From positions 1 to 22,389 of the forward strand of contig SKHA01000067.1 of NCBI GenBank assembly GCA_007117185.1: a stretch of 22,389 nt of DNA, given 5' to 3'. Shown piece by piece: positions 15,082-21,756 of this stretch. Origin of the DNA: Spirochaeta sp. Lineage in GTDB: Bacteria; Spirochaetota; Spirochaetia; DSM-27196; Alkalispirochaetaceae. Position 1 is the stretch's first letter, and every line of letters starts with the position of its first letter. The notes below the pieces were generated by a model. The model saw nothing but the letters and a program-made list of their open reading frames with translations, ran no database searches and had not been told where the DNA came from. Made by a program: the position numbers and the translations under genes.

Positions 15082-16968
15082 TCACGCGTTTCGTCGCATC
15101 GTGAGCAGCTTCTGGTCTGCCACCACGTGATCACCGTCAGAGACAGCCACCGAATCGATGACCCCCGGGAACTCAGCCTCGACGTTCATCTCCATCTTCA
15201 TGCTCTCCATCAGCACCACCGGCTGGCCTGCGGTGACGGATTCTCCGGCTTTAGCCAGGACCTTCAGGACAACACCAGGCATCGGGGCGGTAACGGAAAC
15301 GGCGGCCCCGGTAGCAGCCGGGGCGGCAGGAGCGGGGCTGTCACTTGAGGCCGAAGCCGCAGCAGCCGGAGCTGGTGCCGCAGGCTGCGTGGCAGCACCG
15401 CCGCTCTGATTGACCTGGAACGGCCAGGACTGGCCGTTTACCGTAGCCTGGTCGCCCTTCACCTCAACGGTGTAGGTCTCCCCCTCCAGGGTCACTGTGT
15501 AGGTACCGTCGCCACCGCCTGAGGCCGGGGCGGTAGCGGGGGCAGCCGGTTCGGGAGCGCTCTCGGGGGCAGCGTTCTTCCGGACCTGCACCCGACCGTC
15601 TCCCTTGAGAAACGCCACCCCGCGATCCTTGCAGGTCGCGGCGATAAAGACGTTCTCCTCGGTGATGGCCATCCCGTTTTCCTTGAGCAGCGCCTCCGCA
15701 GCAGCACGGCCCTTTTTGGGGTCCTTGTCGTTCAGCGTACGGGGGCTCTCGGTGGTGGGCTCCAGTTTGAGCTGTTCCTGACAGATCTTCACAATCTCCG
15801 GGTCCGGAGCGGTGGGGGTCTTGCCGAAGTAGCCAAGCACCATCTGGCCGTACCCTTCTGCTACCTTTTTCCAGGGACCGAACATCACGTTGTTGAACGC
15901 CTGCTGGAAGTAAAACTGGGAAACCGGCGTCACCGAGGTGGCAAATCCACCCCGGGCAACCACCTCGCGCATCGCCCCGATCACCTCGGGGAAACGGTCC
16001 AGCACGTCGTGGTCGCGCATCATCTGGGTGTTGGCGGTGAGGGCGCCACCGGGCATCGGCGAGAAGGGGATCAGCGGTTCAACAGCCAGTGCCTCCGGCG
16101 GTACGAAGTAGTCCTTCATGCACTCCTTGAACACCTCTTCCGCTTCCAGGACCTTGTCGGGGTTGATCCCCAGATCGTACTCGCTGCCGCGCAGAGCGTG
16201 CCACAGCACCATCACGTCCGGCTGGGACGTTCCGCCGGATACGGGCGCCATGGAAAGGTCGATCCCGTCCACACCGGCTTCCAGCGCCGCGTGGTAGGTC
16301 AGCGCGGCGGTACCGCCGGTATCGTGGGTGTGGAAGCGCACCGGAACGTCCCCGGGGAGGTGCTTTTTGGCCAGCTTGATCGTCTCGTGAACCACTGCGG
16401 GAGTAGCCGTTCCGGAGGCGTCCTTGAACACCACCGAATGGAAGGGGATCTCCGCCTTGAGAATCTGCTGCAGCGTCTGGTCGTAGAACTCGGCGGTGTG
16501 CGCCCCGGAGAGCCCCGGGGGCAGTCCCATCAGGGTCACCGCGATCTCGTGTTTCAGGCCGGCGTCGACGATGCAGCGCCCGCTGTAGTCCAGGTTGTCC
16601 ACGTCGTTCAGGGCATCAAAGTTGCGGATGGTGGTGATGCCGTGCTTTTTGAACAGCTCCGCGTGGAGCTTGATCATGTCGCTGGGCTGACTCTCCAGCC
16701 CCACCACGTTGATGCCCCTGGCGAGGGTCTGCAGGTTGGCATCAGGCCCGGTGGCGGCGCGGCACGCGTCCATCATCTCGAAGGCGTCTTCGTTGCAGTA
16801 GAAGTAGAGCGACTGAAACCGGGCGCCGCCGCCCACCTCGAAGTGGTTGAGCCCCGCCGCGGCGGCAGCCTCCAGCGCGGGAAGGAAGTCCTTTGTCAGA
16901 ACCCGGGCGCCGTAGACGGACTGAAAGCCGTCGCGGAAAGCGGTAATCATCACGTCGATTTTTTTCAT
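15082..16968 (-). CDS. oadA: Oxaloacetate decarboxylase alpha subunit (biotin carrier)
   Basis: OadA transfers the carboxyl group of oxaloacetate to its own biotin, forming pyruvate. The 628-residue protein has an N-terminal carboxyltransferase barrel with ITAFRDGFQS (8-17), the active-site lysine K182 (FKDASG) and the metal ligands H213 and H215 (RFHTHDTGG). A conserved middle region follows, then Ala/Pro-rich flexible linkers (around 470-490 and 535-565) and a C-terminal biotinyl domain with the biotin lysine K591 in ESMKMEMN. Length is normal. GAGGA precedes the ATG, which overlaps the oadG stop (ATGA). ESMKM in place of the common EAMKM, and KDASG in place of KDMAG, are modest departures. 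A pyruvate carboxylase subunit B role is an alternative, but the G-A-B gene order supports the Na+ pump. Confidence 0.95.
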   Translation of the reverse strand: MKKIDVMITAFRDGFQSVYGARVLTKDFLPALEAAAAAGLNHFEVGGGARFQSLYFYCNEDAFEMMDACRAATGPDANLQTLARGINVVGLESQPSDMIKLHAELFKKHGITTIRNFDALNDVDNLDYSGRCIVDAGLKHEIAVTLMGLPPGLSGAHTAEFYDQTLQQILKAEIPFHSVVFKDASGTATPAVVHETIKLAKKHLPGDVPVRFHTHDTGGTAALTYHAALEAGVDGIDLSMAPVSGGTSQPDVMVLWHALRGSEYDLGINPDKVLEAEEVFKECMKDYFVPPEALAVEPLIPFSPMPGGALTANTQMMRDHDVLDRFPEVIGAMREVVARGGFATSVTPVSQFYFQQAFNNVMFGPWKKVAEGYGQMVLGYFGKTPTAPDPEIVKICQEQLKLEPTTESPRTLNDKDPKKGRAAAEALLKENGMAITEENVFIAATCKDRGVAFLKGDGRVQVRKNAAPESAPEPAAPATAPASGGGDGTYTVTLEGETYTVEVKGDQATVNGQSWPFQVNQSGGAATQPAAPAPAAAASASSDSPAPAAPAATGAAVSVTAPMPGVVLKVLAKAGESVTAGQPVVLMESMKMEMNVEAEFPGVIDSVAVSDGDHVVADQKLLTMRRNA

Positions 16969-17162
16969 TGTCTGCTATTCCTCTTGGATGCCACCACCGC
17001 AAGAACTGCAGCGATGCGCGATTTTGTGTCTACCGGTTGGGGAGCTGGCTGAGTCATCCGGACAACAACGGTCATGACGGACATCATCGCGACCAGAAGG
17101 ACCAGAAAGACAAAAACCACGCTCATCCCGATTATCATGAGCTGTACGCCGTCCATCAACAT
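16965..17162 (-). CDS. oadG: Oxaloacetate decarboxylase gamma subunit
   Basis: This 65-residue protein has one N-terminal membrane helix (about 5-35, GVQLMIIGMSVVFVFLVLLV) and a short polar tail with the PAPQP stretch, as in OadG, which anchors OadA to OadB and helps assemble the complex. The sequence is short, so the call relies on its place as first gene of a G-A-B operon, with a 4-nt overlap to oadA. I choose the ATG at 17162: AAGGAG lies about 10 nt upstream and a strong promoter (17213-17185) excludes the in-frame ATG at 17213, which falls in the -35. ATG 17156 is also possible. Confidence 0.85.
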   Translation of the reverse strand: MLMDGVQLMIIGMSVVFVFLVLLVAMMSVMTVVVRMTQPAPQPVDTKSRIAAVLAVVASKRNSRQ

Positions 17163-17184
17163 AAGGGGGATTCTCCTTGGCAAT

Positions 17185-17213
17185 GTTATAGCAACGAATC
17201 GAAAGGATTGCAA
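17185..17213 (-). promoter_or_regulatory. Promoter of oadGAB operon
   Basis: On the minus strand TTGCAA (17213-17208), a 17-nt spacer and TATAAC (17190-17185) preceded by TGC form a good extended -10 promoter. The leader would be about 17 nt and contains AAGGAG. It begins only 24 bp downstream of the stop of the preceding gene on the same strand, with no terminator between, so read-through from the envelope-protein operon is also possible. Confidence 0.65.
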
Positions 17214-17237
17214 ACGTAAAGGCAGGGGGAAGAGCGC

Positions 17238-17852
17238 TCAGCGACCATCCCGGAACAGAACAATGAGTCCTTCCAGGTCCACCGCCACGGTGAGACCGTG
17301 GTTGTGCACCGCGTCCCAGCGGTCCCAGGTGAACCCGCCGTCCTGAGGCATCCAGTACAACCGCCAGTCCAGCACGAGAAAATCCCAGAGGATCGCCCGC
17401 AGGCCCCCCATGAGCCGCAGCGGCGAGGGCTGCTGAAACGCCCAGGTTTCTTCGCCGTCCTGTGCGTAGCGGCCCAGGGGCTGGGTCATATGCAATCCCA
17501 GGAGAATGGCAATGCTTTCGTCTGCCGAAAACACCATTCGGGGTGAGAGTTCGAGCACGTGGTATCGGGTATCCGAAAACTGAGGCTCGTCCAGTCCGTA
17601 CTCTTCATCAAGGAGAAAACGCCGGTACGATTGCCCTTCGATGTAGTCCCAGGAGACCCCCAGCTCCAGACCCGAGCGGTACTCTCCGGTGATCACCCCA
17701 AGGGTGAGTTCCGGACGCCCGGGGGTGTAGGAGGACTCGTCCAGGAGGGAAAACTGCCACCCCGCGTTGGCGTAGACCCGGCTGCGCTGCGCCGCCGCGG
17801 GGGTCAGCGCCAGAAGCGCCAGCGCCACCGTCACCAGTACGTGCCGCGTCAT
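17238..17852 (-). CDS. Exported protein, probable small outer-membrane beta-barrel
   Basis: I do not recognise this 204-residue protein as a named family. It starts with a clear signal peptide (MTRHVLVTVALALLALTPAAAQ, cleavage after about residue 21). The mature part alternates polar and hydrophobic residues with many aromatic ones (YANAGWQFSLL, LELGVSWDYIEG, YHVLELSPRMVFS, LRLMGGLRAILWDFLVLDWRLYW), which suggests amphipathic beta strands of a small outer-membrane barrel. Its ATG overlaps the stop of the lipoprotein gene by 4 nt (ATGA), so it is the last gene of a three-gene envelope operon. Function unknown; the operon suggests it works with the other two exported proteins. Confidence 0.72.
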   Translation of the reverse strand: MTRHVLVTVALALLALTPAAAQRSRVYANAGWQFSLLDESSYTPGRPELTLGVITGEYRSGLELGVSWDYIEGQSYRRFLLDEEYGLDEPQFSDTRYHVLELSPRMVFSADESIAILLGLHMTQPLGRYAQDGEETWAFQQPSPLRLMGGLRAILWDFLVLDWRLYWMPQDGGFTWDRWDAVHNHGLTVAVDLEGLIVLFRDGR

Positions 17853-18484
17853 GGCGCACCCTCCCCTTCGGGCAGGATAACGAACGCTCCCTGGAGAAAC
17901 AGCTCGCTGGGAAGGGAATCCAGGGCCTCTCCCCCCTGGATCGCCAGGATCGTCACCCTGCCACCGCCGGGGTTATCGCCGACAACCTGGAAGATCGCAC
18001 CGTCCCGGTAGATCACAAAGAGCTCTCCCAGGTAGAGACCGTTGCCGAGCAGACGTGTCGTTCCCCCGCCATCGTTGAGGGAGTTGGTCCGAAAGAGCCG
18101 GTCCCAGCCGAAGGACACCGTCACCGACGCAGGCAGAAAGTCGTCATAAAGCCCGGGCTGGTGCATATCGTAATCGATCATCAGCCCGTGGAGACCGCCG
18201 CTGCTCAGCCCCGCCCCGGGAGTGTAATCACCGGCGGCGACACGGACCTCCCAGGAGGAATTCTCCATCGTCCGTACCGCGTTGATCCCTACCTGGATCG
18301 TCCTGAAGGGCAGCGATGCGGTGCCGGGGTTGAGATCCGACCCCCAGGGAGCGACGTACACCACCTCCATCTGTTCGGCAAAGAGATCCACCGCCGAGGC
18401 GTAGTAGTGAGGGATGTCCATGATGAAACACCCTCCCAGGACGGTGGACAACACCGCAACCGCCACCGGAGCGAAGCGCCTCAA
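17849..18484 (-). CDS. DUF1565-containing lipoprotein
   Basis: This 211-residue protein begins with a lipoprotein signal peptide ending in the lipobox LGGC, with C19 as the lipidated residue. Shortly after is YVAPWGSDLNPGTASLPFRTIQVGI, the DUF1565 pattern found at the start of many surface proteins with parallel beta-helices; here only a short C-terminal part follows, so a full helix of many repeats is unlikely. The start is TTG at 18484, overlapping the stop of the upstream gene (TTGA); reading further upstream would run through that gene in another frame and gives no signal peptide at the N-terminus. It overlaps the next gene by 4 nt. Probably anchored in the inner or outer membrane; ligand unknown. 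Confidence 0.75.
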   Translation of the reverse strand: MRRFAPVAVAVLSTVLGGCFIMDIPHYYASAVDLFAEQMEVVYVAPWGSDLNPGTASLPFRTIQVGINAVRTMENSSWEVRVAAGDYTPGAGLSSGGLHGLMIDYDMHQPGLYDDFLPASVTVSFGWDRLFRTNSLNDGGGTTRLLGNGLYLGELFVIYRDGAIFQVVGDNPGGGRVTILAIQGGEALDSLPSELFLQGAFVILPEGEGAP

Positions 18485-19734
18485 AACGAAACCCCCAGGT
18501 TGAACAGCACCCGATCCGGCGCGTCCAGCGCCCCCAAGGCGCCGTCCAGGTGATTGTAGCTCACATCGAAGGAGAGGGCACCGGGAACGGTCTGCGGACG
18601 AATACTGACCCCCCCGCGAACACCCGCAACGGGGCCACGGGCCGGGTCGTCCTTGACGGAGACCCCCACCGAAGCGATCCACCAGGAGAGATCCACTGCG
18701 GCATTCTGGAACGCCAGCGGGTCGTGCAGCCAGGCCAGGCGGGTACGCACCCCCAGGGGGTACTCCTCCGTGGGAATGATAAAGGCAAACTCCAGAGAGG
18801 GGTTCCACACCGCGTCGTCCCGGACGTTCTGGGCAAGATCGTCCAGGAAGGTGAGGCGGGGAATCACTGCGGTGATTCCCCAGCGCTCCGGCAGGAACAT
18901 CGCCAGCTCCCGAGCCAGCGAGGCGTACGCCGGCAGCCCCGCAGCGGTAAGAAGGAGATCCGCCTGGACCCCAAAGACCTGAGCGGCAAAAAAGAGTTCC
19001 TGCCGCTGTTCCCCCTCAACACCCGAGGGAATCAGGCTCTCATCAGCGTAGTCACCCAAGAGGTCGTCGACGTAAAACCGGGAGATAAAACGGCCATCCT
19101 CGTTGATGGGGTCCCGGTAGCGGAAGATCACACCCGCCTGCACCCCCAGCCAGCGCCCCGGAGAAAAGGAGATCCCCGGCAGCACCTGTACCGCCCGGGC
19201 GCTGAAACCGGTGCGGCTTCCGCCGTTGATCAACCCTATCGGCAGGACCCAGTTCAGCAACGTCTCGCCGTTCAGCGTCTCAAAGGGACCGTATGGGGTG
19301 ACTTTGCTGGGGGTGAGAAGGTCGACGAAGTTGGACAGGTGAGACGCCACAAAGAAGTCCGCCACGGCGAAGACTCTCAACGGCGAAGCTGACGGAGAGA
19401 CCAGCCCCAGTCGGTAACTCATCAGGGACCCCTCAACTACCCCACCGGCGGTGGCCCCCAGCAGAGGCATCCCCCGGTTGTCGGTATCCCGAACCAGAAA
19501 CGTCGCTGCGGTCCATTGGGAGGTAAGTTCGAAGGCGCGGGGAGAGTCTGTTCCGGAACGACCGTGAAGAAACTGCTGCAGGTATTCCGCCAGATCCACC
19601 GCGGCGGCGCCGGAGACGAAGTCCGTCCCCAGAAGAGCTCCAGCGGCCAGGGAGGAGCGCTCCTGAGAAACACTCGGCGGGGAAACCAGAGTCACAAGAA
19701 CAGAAGCAAGTACGAACGCCCGCAGCATCTTCAT
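18481..19734 (-). CDS. Probable outer-membrane beta-barrel protein, unknown function
   Basis: This 417-residue exported protein has a typical signal peptide (MKMLRAFVLASVLVTLVSPPSVSQ) and many alternating-hydrophobicity strands. It ends in RVLFNLGVSF: a C-terminal phenylalanine after an amphipathic strand is the usual recognition signal for the outer-membrane assembly machinery. I cannot assign a family. The start at ATG 19734 has AAAAGG 9 nt upstream; ATG 19755 is in frame and would add MRKRLNQ, but it lies about at the predicted transcription start. It is the first gene of the three-gene operon and shares a compact divergent promoter with the monooxygenase gene. Confidence 0.7.
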   Translation of the reverse strand: MKMLRAFVLASVLVTLVSPPSVSQERSSLAAGALLGTDFVSGAAAVDLAEYLQQFLHGRSGTDSPRAFELTSQWTAATFLVRDTDNRGMPLLGATAGGVVEGSLMSYRLGLVSPSASPLRVFAVADFFVASHLSNFVDLLTPSKVTPYGPFETLNGETLLNWVLPIGLINGGSRTGFSARAVQVLPGISFSPGRWLGVQAGVIFRYRDPINEDGRFISRFYVDDLLGDYADESLIPSGVEGEQRQELFFAAQVFGVQADLLLTAAGLPAYASLARELAMFLPERWGITAVIPRLTFLDDLAQNVRDDAVWNPSLEFAFIIPTEEYPLGVRTRLAWLHDPLAFQNAAVDLSWWIASVGVSVKDDPARGPVAGVRGGVSIRPQTVPGALSFDVSYNHLDGALGALDAPDRVLFNLGVSF

Positions 19735-19759
19735 CTGGTTCAACCTTTTTCTCATTGAA

Positions 19760-19810
19760 ATGATCAGGTTTCAGATGTCGGTTGTCAAGACCGGACTGCG
19801 CCATTACCTT
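19760..19810. promoter_or_regulatory. Overlapping divergent promoters with shared -35
   Basis: Minus strand (envelope operon): TTGACA at 19788-19783, 17-nt spacer, GATCAT at 19765-19760. Plus strand (monooxygenase): TTGTCA at 19782-19787, 17-nt spacer, TACCTT at 19805-19810. The two -35 hexamers are almost the same base pairs read on opposite strands, so polymerase can bind only one way at a time. The minus-strand promoter is the stronger match; the plus-strand -10 is weak. Confidence 0.45.
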
Positions 19811-19816
19811 CACATC

Positions 19817-20974
19817 GTGGTAGTTATCGTCGGCGCCGGTCCGGTGGGTCTGTTACTTGCCAACCTGCTGGGACTTCGCGGAATCAGGACCACTGTCCTG
19901 GAGCGATCCGTCTCGATTCCCCCGGGGTCCCGGGCAATTGGGGTGATGCCCCCCTCTCTGGAGATCCTCAACGAGGCCGGGCTGGTCGCCCCCTTTCTGA
20001 CCGCCGGGCGTACGGTCCGACGCGCGGTGGTTCACGGCACCGGCGGAGCGCCCCTGGGAACGCTGCAGTTTGCCAGAGTCCACCCGGACTTCCCCTACGT
20101 ACTGGCGATCCCTCAGGTGGCAACCCTGGAAATCCTGGAAGCGAATCTGACGAAATATCCCTGCGTCACCGTCCAGCGCGGCAGCGACGTAGTTGGCGTT
20201 GAGAGCGACCGGAGCGGACCGGTGCAGGTAACCATCGCCGGCGGTGGGACCGTTACCGGCAATTTCTGTGTGGTCGCCGCGGGAGTACGCAGCGGGGCCG
20301 TCGCCGGAGTGGAGATCCCCCGTCGGGGGGGGAACTACAACCGCCACTTTCTGATGGCCGATTTTGAGGACGAAAGCGGACTCGGCGACGACGCCCATCT
20401 GTGGTTCACCCGCTCGGGGGCAGTGGAGTCCTTCCCCCTGCCCGGGGGCCGCCGGCGCTGGATCGTGCAGCTTGACTCGGGCACGCCAAACGGGCAGAGC
20501 ACGCCCGCGCTGACACGGCTCGTTCACCAGAGAAGCGGGTATGACCTGACCGGAGCTGCCCCCCTCTGGGAAAGCTCCTTCTCCCCCTCCTGGAGCCTGG
20601 CGGACCGCTTTCACCGGGACGGGCAGATCTTTCTTGCGGGGGATGCCGCTCACACCATGAGCCCCATCGGCGGTCAGGGGATGAACACCGGGTTTGCCGA
20701 CGCCCGGCACCTGGCAGCAGTTCTGGAAGGGAGTCACGGCAACAGCGGTGCTGCGGCAGATCGCGAGGCGGTAGCGCGCTACCAGCGGTTTCGACAGCGA
20801 GCCGCCACCATCGCCACCGGGCGTGCCGCCGCGGGTATGGCCGTGGGAACCCTCACCGGTCCGGTCGCCTCGGCGTTGCGAAGCGGTGTGATCGCTGCAG
20901 CGCTGAACTCGCCCCTGCGGGGATCTCTGGCGCGACACTTCGCGATGATTACGATTCCCCGCTTCGCTTCCTGA
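19817..20974 (+). CDS. FAD-dependent aromatic-type monooxygenase
   Basis: This protein of about 385 residues is a class A flavoprotein monooxygenase (PHBH/UbiH-like), which hydroxylates aromatic or polyketide-type rings with NAD(P)H and O2. The FAD-binding start VVIVGAGPVGLLLANLLG is immediately at the N-terminus, and the second FAD motif is GDAAHTMSPIGGQGMNTGFADA. The middle motif reads VVAAGVRSGAV, related to but not matching the usual DGxxS fingerprint, as the aspartate is replaced. I prefer the GTG at 19817, because the Rossmann motif normally begins within a few residues of the start and a -10-like TACCTT lies 6 nt upstream. The ATG at 19760 would add 19 residues but lies in the promoter of the divergent operon. 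Its 3' end overlaps the convergent methyltransferase gene by 26 bp. A role in the adjoining polyketide locus is likely but inferred. Confidence 0.82.
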   Translation: MVVIVGAGPVGLLLANLLGLRGIRTTVLERSVSIPPGSRAIGVMPPSLEILNEAGLVAPFLTAGRTVRRAVVHGTGGAPLGTLQFARVHPDFPYVLAIPQVATLEILEANLTKYPCVTVQRGSDVVGVESDRSGPVQVTIAGGGTVTGNFCVVAAGVRSGAVAGVEIPRRGGNYNRHFLMADFEDESGLGDDAHLWFTRSGAVESFPLPGGRRRWIVQLDSGTPNGQSTPALTRLVHQRSGYDLTGAAPLWESSFSPSWSLADRFHRDGQIFLAGDAAHTMSPIGGQGMNTGFADARHLAAVLEGSHGNSGAAADREAVARYQRFRQRAATIATGRAAAGMAVGTLTGPVASALRSGVIAAALNSPLRGSLARHFAMITIPRFAS

Positions 20975-21719
20975 GGCGCAGAATCCGCATCATCCCCGCC
21001 ATCAGAAAGGGTGAATGCAGAACCTCAAACCCCGTCTGGCGGGCAATCTCTTCCAGATCCGGGGCGTCGGGGAAGGCGCGCAGACTCCGGGCGATGTACG
21101 CGTACACTTCAGCGTCGCCGTGGAGGATCACCCCCCAGAGCTGACCCCAGAAGCGGAGAATCCGGTATTCCAACCCCCGCAGCAGGGGCTGCTGTGGCGC
21201 GGAGAACTCCAGAAAATGCGCCGTTCCCCGGGGTCGCAAGACCCTGTGGATCTCATGAAGCGTCTGCGCCAGGTCGGGGGCGTTCCGCAGGGCATACCCG
21301 CCGCTGATCACGTCCGCCGTCCCGTCCGGGAGGGGCAGCTCGTTCATGTCACCCTGGACAAATCGCGGTGTCCTGTCACCACTGGTCGGGCGCCGTCGGG
21401 CCCGGGTGAGCATACCTTCTGTCAGGTCCAGCCCAGTCACCGTCGCTTCTGGAAAGCGGTTTTGCAGCAGCAGGGTGATATCTCCAGTCCCGCAGGCAAG
21501 ATCCATAACGGTGCTCACCGACCGCCGGGGGGTCAGTTTCACCAATCGCTGCTTCCACCACTGGTCGCGCCCGAAAGAGAGAAAACGAGTAACCAGATCG
21601 TACCGCGGCGCCACCACCGCAAAGAGGTTTTCGTTGTAACGGCGCTTGCGCTGGGGTGATCCCAGCTCACTCCTGCCGATCGCCCGGCCAATCCGCCCTT
21701 CGGTACTGTTGCTTTTCAC
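20949..21719 (-). CDS. UbiE/MenG-type SAM-dependent C-methyltransferase
   Basis: This 256-residue cytoplasmic class I methyltransferase has the UbiE-type N-terminal pattern APRYDLVTRFLSFGRDQWWK (38-57), the SAM motif I VMDLACGTGDITLL (71-84), the acidic TGLDLTEGML after the second strand, and the family block NAPDLAQTLHEIHRVLRPRG. UbiE/MenG enzymes methylate the quinone ring in ubiquinone or menaquinone synthesis. With a type III polyketide synthase on one side and a monooxygenase on the other, this copy may instead methylate a polyketide-derived phenol or quinone. A housekeeping menaquinone role remains possible. The start is GTG at 21719; no Shine-Dalgarno is at a useful distance, and a -10-like TACGTT ends 8 nt upstream. 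Confidence 0.85.
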   Translation of the reverse strand: MKSNSTEGRIGRAIGRSELGSPQRKRRYNENLFAVVAPRYDLVTRFLSFGRDQWWKQRLVKLTPRRSVSTVMDLACGTGDITLLLQNRFPEATVTGLDLTEGMLTRARRRPTSGDRTPRFVQGDMNELPLPDGTADVISGGYALRNAPDLAQTLHEIHRVLRPRGTAHFLEFSAPQQPLLRGLEYRILRFWGQLWGVILHGDAEVYAYIARSLRAFPDAPDLEEIARQTGFEVLHSPFLMAGMMRILRLRKRSGES

Positions 21720-21756
21720 TGCGTCGGAACGTACCTTTCGCGGGTGAATAGGTCAA
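21709..21756. promoter_or_regulatory. Overlapping divergent promoters, methyltransferase / type III PKS
   Basis: Only 24 nt lie between the two GTG starts (21719 minus, 21744 plus). Minus strand: TTGACC (21756-21751), 17-nt spacer, TACGTT (21733-21728). Plus strand: TTGCTT (21709-21714), 17-nt spacer, TACCTT (21732-21737), 6 nt before the PKS GTG. The two -10 elements overlap by two base pairs and each -35 lies within or beyond the opposite start, so the two genes probably compete for polymerase and both messages would be nearly leaderless. Confidence 0.4.

Noticed and set aside
15290..15590. GC-rich repeated-looking stretch
   Set aside because: It is explained by the Ala/Pro-rich linkers before the biotinyl domain of OadA, a normal feature of the family.
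16009..17052. Long open frame on the plus strand (347 codons) opposite oadA and oadG
   Set aside because: It lies over highly conserved OadA sequence, has no domain signature, and no promoter or ribosome site.
18485..18808. N-terminal extension of the DUF1565 lipoprotein from ATG 18808
   Set aside because: It would run through the upstream barrel gene in another frame and bury the lipoprotein signal peptide internally; TTG 18484 gives a proper lipobox at residue 19.
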